From contig CALFMA010000189.1 in the NCBI GenBank assembly GCA_937880065.1, positions 1 to 7,540 on the forward strand: 7,540 nucleotides of DNA. The letters are read 5' to 3'. Below, piece by piece: positions 1 through 6,444 of this stretch. The position numbers and the translations under genes were made by a program. The notes beneath the pieces were generated by a model. It searched no databases, had not been told where the DNA came from, and saw only the letters and a program-made list of their open reading frames with translations. Numbering within the stretch: the stretch's first letter is position 1; each line of letters opens with the position of its first letter. The stretch comes from an uncultured Ruminococcus sp. Its GTDB lineage: Bacteria; Bacillota_A; Clostridia; Oscillospirales; Ruminococcaceae.

Positions 1-2
1 AT

Positions 3-330
3 GGCCCAAGCACTGATTTCCCCATTCTCTACCTGTACAACACTGATATCACCGAGTGCCCATTCCTTGGAGATAGGATTTACAAACAGACTCCCCTGCT
101 GTTCAAGCGTCCTGTTAAACCGCGCAAGCTGCCTCTCTGACAGCCGCTCCAAAGTCATAATACCTGAAACGCTTTTCACCTCACGCTGAAAGAAGGACTC
201 CTTTCCGATTTCTCCCACTGCAATGGAATAAGACTTTGATTCCCCGCGGAAAATACGAAAACCACGCCACTCAAGAATATGGTACAATGAGCTGGTTCTC
301 TCTGCATCGGGGCTTTCAGAAAAGCCTATC
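3..330 (-). CDS. 5'-truncated, left-edge-partial protein, possibly GNAT-type acyltransferase
   Basis: The minus strand has an open frame from about 419 down to 3, running off the left edge. From about 330 downward its translation looks like a real protein: it contains FSESPDAERTSSLY, then ILEWRGFRIF, then LSERQLARFNRTLEQQG, and later KEWALGDISVVQVENGEI. The SSLYxxLExRGF pattern, followed by a linker and an alpha-helical LSERQL segment, resembles two-part GNAT-fold acetyltransferases seen in Clostridia, but I cannot confirm the family. There is no ATG or GTG start where the protein should begin. In-frame internal candidates are TTG at 287-285, GTG at 218-216 and ATG at 158-156, all inside apparently conserved sequence. 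The 5' end is therefore missing, and the frame continues into antisense of the methyltransferase gene. I am fairly confident it is coding and much less sure of the function. Confidence 0.5.
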
Positions 331-693
331 CGTTGGCTTGTGGATGATTGTGAAAAATTTATCGCCCGTGAAATCCGCCGTGGCAGAAAATATGACGCTG
401 TAATTATGGACCCTCCAAGCTATGGCAGAGGCCCCGGAGGAGAGGTATGGAAGCTTGAAAACTGCATCTATGACCTTGTGAAACTTTGTTCGGGAGTGCT
501 TTCCGACAATCCGCTGTTTTTCCTCATAAACAGCTATACAACGGGACTTTCTCCCTCTGTTATGGGATATATCCTCGGCTCTGTGCTGACGGATAAATTC
601 GGGGGAAAGGTAACCTTTGACGAAATCGGACTTCCCGTAAAATCCACAGGTATGACGTTGCCCTGCGGTTCTACGGCTATATGGGAGAAGTAA
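304..693 (+). CDS. C-terminal fragment of class I SAM-dependent methyltransferase
   Basis: This frame encodes the C-terminal part of a Rossmann-fold methyltransferase of the kind usually annotated as an RNA methyltransferase (RlmI/RlmK-like group). Visible features are SGLSEKPIRWLVDDCEKF (from about 307), an acidic strand end typical of the SAM-binding core, and DPPSYGRG at about 409-432, the DPPx(F/Y) motif IV that positions the target base. The C-terminal KSTGMTLPCGSTAIW is typical of a late beta hairpin. A GTG at 340 could be called as a start, but family-like sequence continues upstream of it and no convincing ribosome binding site precedes it. The frame is open back to 232, yet the sequence before about 304 no longer looks like this family, and the glycine-rich SAM-binding motif I is absent. 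The N-terminal half is therefore lost at the junction with the minus-strand fragment. The target RNA cannot be told from this fragment. Confidence 0.75.
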   Translation, partial: ASGLSEKPIRWLVDDCEKFIAREIRRGRKYDAVIMDPPSYGRGPGGEVWKLENCIYDLVKLCSGVLSDNPLFFLINSYTTGLSPSVMGYILGSVLTDKFGGKVTFDEIGLPVKSTGMTLPCGSTAIWEK

Positions 694-755
694 GCCGTTA
701 GCTTTTAGCCGTTAGCCGTTAGCTATTAGCTGTTAGCCGTTAGCCATTAGCTTAT
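693..755 (+). repeat. Tandem heptamer array AGCYNTT, forward orientation
   Basis: Eight consecutive 7-base units start on the last base of the methyltransferase stop codon: AGCCGTT, AGCTTTT, AGCCGTT, AGCCGTT, AGCTATT, AGCTGTT, AGCCGTT and AGCCATT. A ninth degraded unit (AGCTTAT) ends at 755. The register is unbroken. The variation falls mainly at positions 4 to 6 of the unit. The array resembles, in kind only, the short tandem heptanucleotide repeats known from other bacterial genomes. It is not a CRISPR array, because there are no spacers. Confidence 0.9.
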
Positions 756-761
756 GGTATA

Positions 762-780
762 AAAAAGCTATTAGCTTTTT
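762..780 (+). terminator. Possible weak intrinsic terminator after methyltransferase
   Basis: A perfect 9-base inverted repeat, AAAAAGCTA (762-770) and TAGCTTTTT (772-780), surrounds a single central base. It would fold as an AAAAAGC/GCTTTTT stem with a five-base loop ending in a T run. The symmetry and the T tract suit a bidirectional terminator, but the stem is almost all A-T and weak. The core is also two copies of the local heptamer (AGCTATT, AGCTTTT), so it may simply be part of the repeat region. Confidence 0.35.
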
Positions 781-828
781 AATCATAGAAGTTCCCTGAT
801 GAAAAATAGTCTGTTTACACAATATATA

Positions 829-866
829 AGCTGTCGGTATTAGCTAAAAGCTAACGGCTGACAGCT
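829..866 (+). promoter_or_regulatory. Strong hairpin in the ecfA1 leader
   Basis: AGCTGTC (829-835) pairs with GACAGCT (860-866), and TTAGCT (840-845) pairs with AGCTAA (849-854). The loop is three bases, and a short internal region (836-839 against 855-859) can partly pair with G-U pairs. No T run follows on the plus strand, so it does not look like a terminator. It lies 22 bases upstream of the ecfA1 ATG and could influence translation or RNA stability, but it may only be a by-product of the opposing repeats. No known riboswitch class was recognised. Confidence 0.45.
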
Positions 867-873
867 AAAGGCT
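839..873 (-). repeat. Tandem heptamer array, inverted orientation
   Basis: Five consecutive units, read on the minus strand from 873 to 839, are AGCCTTT, AGCTGTC, AGCCGTT, AGCTTTT and AGCTAAT. They belong to the same AGCYNTT family as the array at 693-755 but point the opposite way. A 17-base stretch (843-859) is exactly inverse-complementary to 693-709. A longer imperfect pairing exists between 839-866 and 728-755 (24 of 28 positions by eye). The array ends 15 bases before the ecfA1 start. Confidence 0.85.
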
Positions 874-888
874 TTAAAAAGGATAAAA

Positions 889-1740
889 ATGGAAAATATA
901 ATTGAAATTAAAAATCTGTGTTTCAGCTATCCTGCCGACGAGGGCGAAACCCCTGTGCAGGTGCTGAAAAATGTCAATCTTGAAATCAAAAAAGGCGAGT
1001 TTATGGCAATCCTCGGTCATAACGGCTCAGGAAAATCAACTCTCGCCAAGCATATAAACGGTATTCTTCTCCCCACATCGGGAACTGTTACTGTTGACGG
1101 TATCAGTACAGCCGATGAGGAGAAGATTTTTGACCTGCGATGCCGTGCAGGTATGGTGTTTCAGAATCCCGATAATCAGATAGTTTCATCTGTTGTCGAG
1201 GAAGATGTTGCCTTTGCCCTTGAAAATCTGGGAGTTCCCTATGAGGAAATGCGGAAACGTGTTGACGATGCTTTGAAAGATGTCAATATGTACGAATACC
1301 GCAATCATTCTCCTGCACAGCTTTCGGGCGGTCAGAAGCAGAGAATTGCCATTGCAGGAATTATCGCAATGAAACCCGAATGTATCATTCTTGATGAGCC
1401 TACCGCTATGCTTGACCCACAGGGCAGAAAAGAGGTTATGGCGGTTATAAAGCGTATGAACCGTGAACACGGCATAACAATTGTGCTGATAACCCACTAT
1501 ATGGACGAGGCGGCACAATGCGGCAGAGTTGTTGTAATGGACAAGGGAAACGTCATTTTTGACGATACTCCGAAAGCCGTTTTCTCCCATGTGGAGGACG
1601 TAAAGGCAATCGGTCTTGATGTTCCGCAGGCAACTGAACTGGCATGGGAACTGCGAAAGGCAGGCTATGACATACCGCAGGATATACTTACCGAGGACGA
1701 ATGTGCCGAGGCAATCAAACATCTTTTTGAGAGGGAGTAA
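889..1740 (+). CDS. ecfA1: Energy-coupling factor transporter ATPase EcfA1
   Basis: This is one of the two ABC ATPases that power group II ECF importers. They hydrolyse ATP on the cytoplasmic side to drive uptake of vitamins or metal ions through EcfT and exchangeable S components. The 283 residues have the full ABC layout: Walker [10 protein letters not shown] (43-51), Q-loop FQNPDNQ (91-97), signature LSGGQ (145-149), Walker B CIILDEP (165-171) with catalytic Glu170, D-loop around LDPQ (175-178), and switch His203. The FQNPDNQ Q-loop is characteristic of EcfA1 rather than EcfA2. A C-terminal extension carries IGLDVPQ (241-247), a segment shared with the next gene. The start is ATG with AAGGA at 879-883, five bases upstream. 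It is the first gene of the tightly spaced run, with three bases separating it from ecfA2. All catalytic residues are present. Confidence 0.95.
   Translation: MENIIEIKNLCFSYPADEGETPVQVLKNVNLEIKKGEFMAILGHNGSGKSTLAKHINGILLPTSGTVTVDGISTADEEKIFDLRCRAGMVFQNPDNQIVSSVVEEDVAFALENLGVPYEEMRKRVDDALKDVNMYEYRNHSPAQLSGGQKQRIAIAGIIAMKPECIILDEPTAMLDPQGRKEVMAVIKRMNREHGITIVLITHYMDEAAQCGRVVVMDKGNVIFDDTPKAVFSHVEDVKAIGLDVPQATELAWELRKAGYDIPQDILTEDECAEAIKHLFERE
1733..1737 (+). promoter_or_regulatory. Ribosome binding site of ecfA2 inside the ecfA1 end
   Basis: GGGAG, within AGAGGGAG, lies in the last codons of ecfA1 and ends six bases before the TTG at 1744. It supports TTG as the ecfA2 start and suggests translational coupling between the two ATPase subunits, which are needed in equal amounts. 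Confidence 0.7.
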
Positions 1741-1743
1741 AAA

Positions 1744-2607
1744 TTGGCTATTCTTGAAACACAGGAGCTGACATACGTATACAGCGAGGGTTCGCCATTT
1801 CAGAAAACAGCTGTTGACAATGTCAGCCTTAAAATAAACGAGGGCGAAATGATAGGCGTTATGGGACATACAGGTTCGGGAAAATCAACGCTTATCCAGC
1901 ATTTCAACGGACTTTTAAAGCCTACATCGGGAAAAATTCTCCTTGACGGGGAGGATATATGGGCGGATAAAAAGAAAATCCGTGATGTAAGATTTAAGGT
2001 TGGGCTTGTATTCCAGTATCCCGAATATCAGATATTTGAGGAAACGGTGTATAAGGATATTGCCTTTGGACCGAAGAATATGGGACTTGACGACAAGGAA
2101 ATAAAACGCCGTATTCTTGAAACTGCCAACGATTTAGGTCTTAAAGAGGAACTTTTGCAGCGTTCTCCCTTTGACCTTTCGGGAGGACAGAAAAGACGAG
2201 TTGCCATTGCAGGAGTTATGGCGATGAATCCGAAAGTGCTTATTCTTGATGAGCCTACAGCAGGACTTGACCCTGCGGGCAGAGATAAGATTTTGGGGCA
2301 TATCAAGAAATACCACGAGAGAACGAAAAATACAATCCTTATTGTTTCCCACAGTATGGAGGATATTGCAGGCTTTGCAGACAGAATTCTCGTTATGAAC
2401 AAGGCGAAACTTTTCTGCTTTGATGAAACGGAAAAAGTTTTTGCCCGTGCAGAGGAAATTTCAAAAATCGGTCTTGATGTTCCGCAGGTTACGAAGATTT
2501 TCCTGAAATTAAAGGAGCAGGGGCTTGATTTCGGCAAGGACGTATACACAATGGAATATGCGAAAAATCTGCTGCTGAAAAAGCTTTCCGAAAGGGGAGG
2601 TGTCTGA
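1744..2607 (+). CDS. ecfA2: Energy-coupling factor transporter ATPase EcfA2
   Basis: This is the second ATPase of the ECF module, expected to form a heterodimer with EcfA1 under the EcfT coupling helices. The 287 residues contain Walker A GHTGSGKST (41-49), Q-loop FQYPEYQIFEETV (90-102), signature LSGGQ (145-149), Walker B VLILDEP (165-171) with catalytic Glu170, D-loop LDPAGR (175-180), and switch His203. The FQYPEYQ(L/I)FEETV form of the Q-loop is the hallmark of EcfA2. The C-terminal domain repeats IGLDVPQ (242-248), as in EcfA1. The start is TTG at 1744, which fits the usual N-terminus and has a well-placed ribosome binding site. The gene ends with TGA at 2605, just before the ecfT start. 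Both ATPases keep intact catalytic residues, so both sites of the heterodimer look competent. Confidence 0.95.
   Translation: MAILETQELTYVYSEGSPFQKTAVDNVSLKINEGEMIGVMGHTGSGKSTLIQHFNGLLKPTSGKILLDGEDIWADKKKIRDVRFKVGLVFQYPEYQIFEETVYKDIAFGPKNMGLDDKEIKRRILETANDLGLKEELLQRSPFDLSGGQKRRVAIAGVMAMNPKVLILDEPTAGLDPAGRDKILGHIKKYHERTKNTILIVSHSMEDIAGFADRILVMNKAKLFCFDETEKVFARAEEISKIGLDVPQVTKIFLKLKEQGLDFGKDVYTMEYAKNLLLKKLSERGGV
2594..2600 (+). promoter_or_regulatory. Ribosome binding site that fixes the ecfT start
   Basis: GGGGAGG at 2594-2600 is eight bases upstream of ATG 2609. The alternative GTG begins at 2600, on the last base of this site, so it cannot use it. The site therefore favours the ATG start. 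Confidence 0.8.
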
Positions 2608-2608
2608 T

Positions 2609-3415
2609 ATGCTTAAAGATATAACAATCGGACAGTATTTCCCCGGTGACAGCATAATCCACCGCCTTGACCCACGATTTAAGCTGATTATTACCCTGAT
2701 TTACATTCTTATGCTCTTTGCAGGGGACAGCATTATCTGCCTTGGCGTAGGTGCGGTATTTACGCTGTTTGCCATTATTCTTTCAAAAATTCCCCTTAAA
2801 ATGTTTTTGAAATCAATAAGACCTCTTGTGCCGTTTCTGTTTCTTACAGCATTTTTCAACCTGATATTTGTAAAAAGCGGCGATGTGATTTTCGAGTGGA
2901 AATTTATTGAAATCACCAACGAGGCGGTTAGCATAAGCGTGTTTATGTTTGTGAGAATTGTTCTGCTCATTATGGGCAGTTCTCTGCTGACATACACAAC
3001 CTCGCCCATTACCCTTACTGATGCCATAGAACGGCTTTTATCCCCTTTGAAAAAGGTGAAACTGCCTGTTCACGAGCTGGCAATGATGATGTCAATTGCC
3101 CTCCGTTTCATTCCTACGCTTATTGAGGAAACAGAGAAAATTATGTCGGCACAGAAGGCGAGAGGTGCTGAAATCGACAGCGGAAGTTTTATGGCAAGGG
3201 CGAAAAATATGGTTTCAATTCTTGTACCCCTTTTCGTATCCTCATTCCGCCGTGCAGACGAACTTGCAACAGCTATGGAATGTCGCTGTTATCGTGGGGG
3301 AGAGGGAAGAACAAGACTCCGCCAGCTTAAATCTGCACCGAGGGACTATATTGCCCTTGCGGTTTCATTAATTTTCTACGGTATAAATATAACAGTCGGT
3401 ATAATGACGAAATAA
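2609..3415 (+). CDS. ecfT: Energy-coupling factor transporter transmembrane protein EcfT
   Basis: EcfT is the membrane scaffold of ECF importers. Its cytoplasmic coupling helices pass movement from the two ATPases to whichever S component is bound. From ATG 2609 the protein is 268 residues and begins MLKDITIGQYFPGDSIIHRLDPR, the usual EcfT opening. Hydrophobic segments lie at about 25-38, 40-59, 72-87, 107-131 and 245-264. The coupling region has the two Arg motifs of the family: AQKARG (181-186) and AMECRCYRGGEGRTRLR (222-238). In the second, a Cys stands where the family often has Ala before the Arg. A longer reading from GTG 2600 would overlap ecfA2 by eight bases, but the ribosome binding site argues against it. 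It follows ecfA2 with one intervening base. No S component gene is nearby, as expected of a shared group II module. Confidence 0.95.
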   Translation: MLKDITIGQYFPGDSIIHRLDPRFKLIITLIYILMLFAGDSIICLGVGAVFTLFAIILSKIPLKMFLKSIRPLVPFLFLTAFFNLIFVKSGDVIFEWKFIEITNEAVSISVFMFVRIVLLIMGSSLLTYTTSPITLTDAIERLLSPLKKVKLPVHELAMMMSIALRFIPTLIEETEKIMSAQKARGAEIDSGSFMARAKNMVSILVPLFVSSFRRADELATAMECRCYRGGEGRTRLRQLKSAPRDYIALAVSLIFYGINITVGIMTK

Positions 3416-3432
3416 CCAAAAGGAGAAAGATT

Positions 3433-6400
3433 ATGGGAAAGAAAAAAGTAAGCGCTGCTCCTGTGGCAAAGCCGAAAAATTCGAAATTATATGACATTTT
3501 CTATGAAAAGGGAATTCTTTACTTTATTTTATCATTTATGATTCCCTTTGTCATAATGCTTATAGCTTTTCATGAGAAAAATATGAATATGCTGTGGTTC
3601 AAGGACGGAAAATGGCAGGAAACAGGTCCTGAGCAATTTCTCGTTGTTGACCTGTGGCACCAGTATTATCCCTTTTTCCGTGTGCTGAGGGAGAAACTTC
3701 TCACAGGCGGCTCATTCCTCTATTCGTGGCAGAATGGTATGGGAACGAATTTCCTTGCCCTTATTGCCTACTATGCCGCAAGCCCTCTGAACTGGCTGTC
3801 GATTTTCTTTGACGATGAACATACACGTCATGCGCTTATGTATATTCTGGCGGCAAAGATTGGCTTTTGCGGAGCATTTTTCAGCTGCTTCCTCAGATAC
3901 ACATTCAACCGCAAGGATTTCTCAATTGTGGGATTTTCCGCAATTTTCGCCCTTTGCAGCTATACTCTCGGCTATTACTGGAATGTAATGTGGTTTGATA
4001 CAATTGCACTTTTCCCCCTTGTTATGCTGGGAGTTGTGGCAATGTGCCGTGAGAAAAAGTGGAAGCTTTACACAATCGCTCTTGCTTTATCCCTTATCTC
4101 AAACTACTACATCGGATTTTTCACCTGCATATTCACTATATTTATGTTTGCGGCTTCCGCAATTATCGAATGGCAGGGATTCAAGGCATTTTTCGGCAGA
4201 TTATGGCTTATTTTCCGTTCATCTGTAATCGGACTTGCTATGGGCGGATTTATCCTTATTCCAGCCTATAAAGCATTGCAGCTTACCCATAGTGCAACCA
4301 GCGTTATGCCGCAGAATATCAGCTGGGAAAACAGCTGGCTTGATATGTTTGCAAACCTTATTTCCTACAATGAGCCTACTTCAAAAGAGGGACTTCCGAA
4401 TTTTGCCTGCGGTATGCTTGCAATTACCCTCATTGGCGTATTTCTCTTTGCAGGGGGCATAAAAATCCGTGAGAAAATATCATCGGTTATTCTTCTCGGA
4501 ATTATTGCCGTAAGCTGTAATATGAACAAGCTTGACTATATCTGGCACGGTTTCCACGAAACAAATCAGCTGCCATACAGATTTGCTTTTATTTTCAGCT
4601 TTATACTTGCTGTAATGGCTTATCGTGCGTATGATGTTTTAACCGACAAGGGCATAAAGCTGTATCACTTGCCGCTTCTTCTCATCGGACCTGCGGCAAT
4701 CGGAGTTGTGACATATTACTCCAAAAAGGCGGCAGGAGAAACATTCTCCCTTGAAGATGCTGCATTGAAAAGTTCCCTCATAATAACAGGGGCATATATT
4801 CTCATTATTGTGTGTATGAAGTTTATCCCAATAAAGGATAAAAAACTTCACAGGGCGGTAATGAATTTAATTATTACAATTGCACTTTGTATCGAACTTT
4901 GTGCAAATGCCGTAATCGGTGTTGAAACCGTCGGCAGTTCCAATTATGAGTCATATCCTGCAAACAATGAAGAAGTACAGTCATTGCTTTCGGATATGCG
5001 TGAGGCTGACAATGAATTGTTCTACCGTACAGAAACTACAGCCACATATACTCTCAACGACAGTTCGCTTTACGGTTATTACGGACTTTCACAGTTCTCC
5101 TCATCGGCTAATGTTTCCATTACAAAGCTGTTCCAGAAAATGGGATTATATGCTTCTAAGGCAGGAAACCGATTCTATTACCGTATGTCCGATCCTGTTG
5201 TACATTCACTCTTTGGCGTGAAGTACATCATTTCAAAGAGAGGCGCTCTTGAAAGTGATTCTGCATTCCTTGAAATGGTTGGAGATGAAGGAAATACAAA
5301 GCTTTACAGAAACAAATATCCTGTTTCCCTTGGATTTATGGTGGATAAGAGAATTCGCCATATGACAAAGGAGAACAGAGTAAATCCATTTGAATACAAA
5401 AATGATGTTATGAGCTGTGCAACGGGAATTGACCTTGACCTGTTCACCGCACAGCCTGTTTCAGCCGCAAGAAACAGCAATGTGCTTACGGAAAAGCAAA
5501 GCTACGGCGAATACACATTCAGCATTGAGGACAGAGAAAGAAGTGCCAGAGCGATGTATGAATTTGCCCCTGTTGAGGGCGGTCATCTCTATGGCTATTT
5601 CAGAGGAAATAACGTCAAGAATATTGACGTAATGAACGGACCTCTTTCAGTTGACAGCGGAATTATCTCCGAGGGTTACAGCATTACATTCCCTTTGGGC
5701 GATTTCAATGAGGGCAATACAGCGGAGATTACTCTTAATTTTGAAGATGACGCTGATTTCGGCTCATATACAATCATCGGATATTCTCTCAATGAGGAAG
5801 TATTCAAGAAGATGTATGACCGCATTGTTGACGAAGAATTTGAAATTACTGAATTTTCCGATACAAATATAAAGGGCTTGGTAAACGCTAAGAACAGCGG
5901 TATACTCTATTTTTCAATTCCCTATGAAAAGGGCTGGAGCGTATACGTTGACGGCGAAAAGGCTGAAACATTCGCTGTTATTGACGCAATGCTGGCTGTT
6001 GAAGTAGGGGTTGGCGAACACGAAATTGAGCTGAAATATGCTCCCGAAGGCTTCTATGTGGGACTTACGGCAAGCATTGCCGCAGTTCTTCTCTTTGTGC
6101 TTTTTGCTGTTCTTGAAGCAAAGAAAAAGAAAGCTCCTGCTGCTGAACCTGCTGCCGCAGCCGATGAAAACGGCGAAATGGCTGATTTAGGCGATGCAAA
6201 GGCTGCCAATGACCTTGGATTTGCTCCAAATATATCCCCTGTCAAGGAGGAGAATGACAAAGCGGAGGAAGTGACTGAGGCAGTTGAGGAAGCAGCTGAG
6301 GCTGCGGAAAAAAACGCAGAGGAAATTGCAGAGGAAACAGTAAAAGAAGCTGTTGAAGAAACGGCAGAAGAAGCCGACAAAATTGAAATTGCGGAGGAAG

Positions 6401-6444
6401 ATAATGAGAAATCTGAAAGTCCTGACAGCCTACAGGGGGACTAA
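3433..6444 (+). CDS. YfhO-family GT-C-like membrane protein with acidic C-terminal tail
   Basis: This is a large polytopic protein of the YfhO family (bacterial membrane protein YfhO). These are GT-C-fold proteins thought to use lipid-linked sugars outside the membrane. In Bacillus subtilis, YfhO works with CsbB in lipoteichoic acid glycosylation. The 1003 residues show about 13 hydrophobic segments between 27 and 496. Family-like signatures are VVDLWHQYYPFF (71-82, with the Asp in the first outer loop as candidate catalytic residue), GMGTNFLAL (102-110), MWFDTIALFPLVMLG (186-200), SNYYIGF (223-229) and NQLPYRFAF (378-386). A large extracytoplasmic region at about 498-872 ends in SIPYEKGWSVYVDG (828-841). 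A last membrane helix lies at about 874-895. KKKK follows, then a roughly 100-residue Ala/Glu-rich tail that is unusual and probably cytoplasmic and disordered or helical. The ATG at 3433 is preceded by AGGAG (3421-3425), 17 bases after ecfT. The sugar and acceptor are unknown. Confidence 0.88.
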   Translation: MGKKKVSAAPVAKPKNSKLYDIFYEKGILYFILSFMIPFVIMLIAFHEKNMNMLWFKDGKWQETGPEQFLVVDLWHQYYPFFRVLREKLLTGGSFLYSWQNGMGTNFLALIAYYAASPLNWLSIFFDDEHTRHALMYILAAKIGFCGAFFSCFLRYTFNRKDFSIVGFSAIFALCSYTLGYYWNVMWFDTIALFPLVMLGVVAMCREKKWKLYTIALALSLISNYYIGFFTCIFTIFMFAASAIIEWQGFKAFFGRLWLIFRSSVIGLAMGGFILIPAYKALQLTHSATSVMPQNISWENSWLDMFANLISYNEPTSKEGLPNFACGMLAITLIGVFLFAGGIKIREKISSVILLGIIAVSCNMNKLDYIWHGFHETNQLPYRFAFIFSFILAVMAYRAYDVLTDKGIKLYHLPLLLIGPAAIGVVTYYSKKAAGETFSLEDAALKSSLIITGAYILIIVCMKFIPIKDKKLHRAVMNLIITIALCIELCANAVIGVETVGSSNYESYPANNEEVQSLLSDMREADNELFYRTETTATYTLNDSSLYGYYGLSQFSSSANVSITKLFQKMGLYASKAGNRFYYRMSDPVVHSLFGVKYIISKRGALESDSAFLEMVGDEGNTKLYRNKYPVSLGFMVDKRIRHMTKENRVNPFEYKNDVMSCATGIDLDLFTAQPVSAARNSNVLTEKQSYGEYTFSIEDRERSARAMYEFAPVEGGHLYGYFRGNNVKNIDVMNGPLSVDSGIISEGYSITFPLGDFNEGNTAEITLNFEDDADFGSYTIIGYSLNEEVFKKMYDRIVDEEFEITEFSDTNIKGLVNAKNSGILYFSIPYEKGWSVYVDGEKAETFAVIDAMLAVEVGVGEHEIELKYAPEGFYVGLTASIAAVLLFVLFAVLEAKKKKAPAAEPAAAADENGEMADLGDAKAANDLGFAPNISPVKEENDKAEEVTEAVEEAAEAAEKNAEEIAEETVKEAVEETAEEADKIEIAEEDNEKSESPDSLQGD
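6393..6397 (+). promoter_or_regulatory. Ribosome binding site of truA inside the upstream gene
   Basis: GGAGG at 6393-6397 is six bases before ATG 6404. It is embedded in codons for the acidic tail of the preceding protein. It fixes the truA start at 6404 rather than the in-frame upstream ATG at 6353. Confidence 0.8.

Noticed and set aside
1..189. Plus-strand open frame of 62 codons at the left edge
   Set aside because: Its translation is Ser/Thr/Leu-rich without family features, and the minus strand of the same bases reads as a more protein-like sequence. Treated as a shadow.
755..763. TGGTATAAA, which resembles an extended -10 promoter element upstream of ecfA1
   Set aside because: No acceptable -35 element lies at the right distance, because that region is filled by heptamer repeats. 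It remains possible but is not supported enough to list.
814..830. TTTACA followed by TATATAAG as a promoter for ecfA1
   Set aside because: The spacing between the two elements is only about 3-5 bases, far short of the usual 16-18.
693..873. CRISPR array
   Set aside because: The units are only 7 bases, directly adjacent and without unique spacers, and no cas genes are nearby.
1186..1869. Long minus-strand frame of 227 codons opposite the ATPase genes
   Set aside because: It lies antisense to two clear ABC ATPases, spans their boundary, and its Cys/His/Phe-rich translation has no recognisable domain.
6244..6274. Mini-ORF MTKRRK with an AAGGAGG site inside the YfhO-like tail
   Set aside because: The spacing between the site and ATG 6254 is only three bases. 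The purine-rich sequence is explained by Lys and Glu codons of the main frame.
6054..6380. Minus-strand Ser/Ala-rich frame opposite the acidic tail
   Set aside because: It is the antisense image of Ala/Glu codons and therefore a low-complexity artefact.
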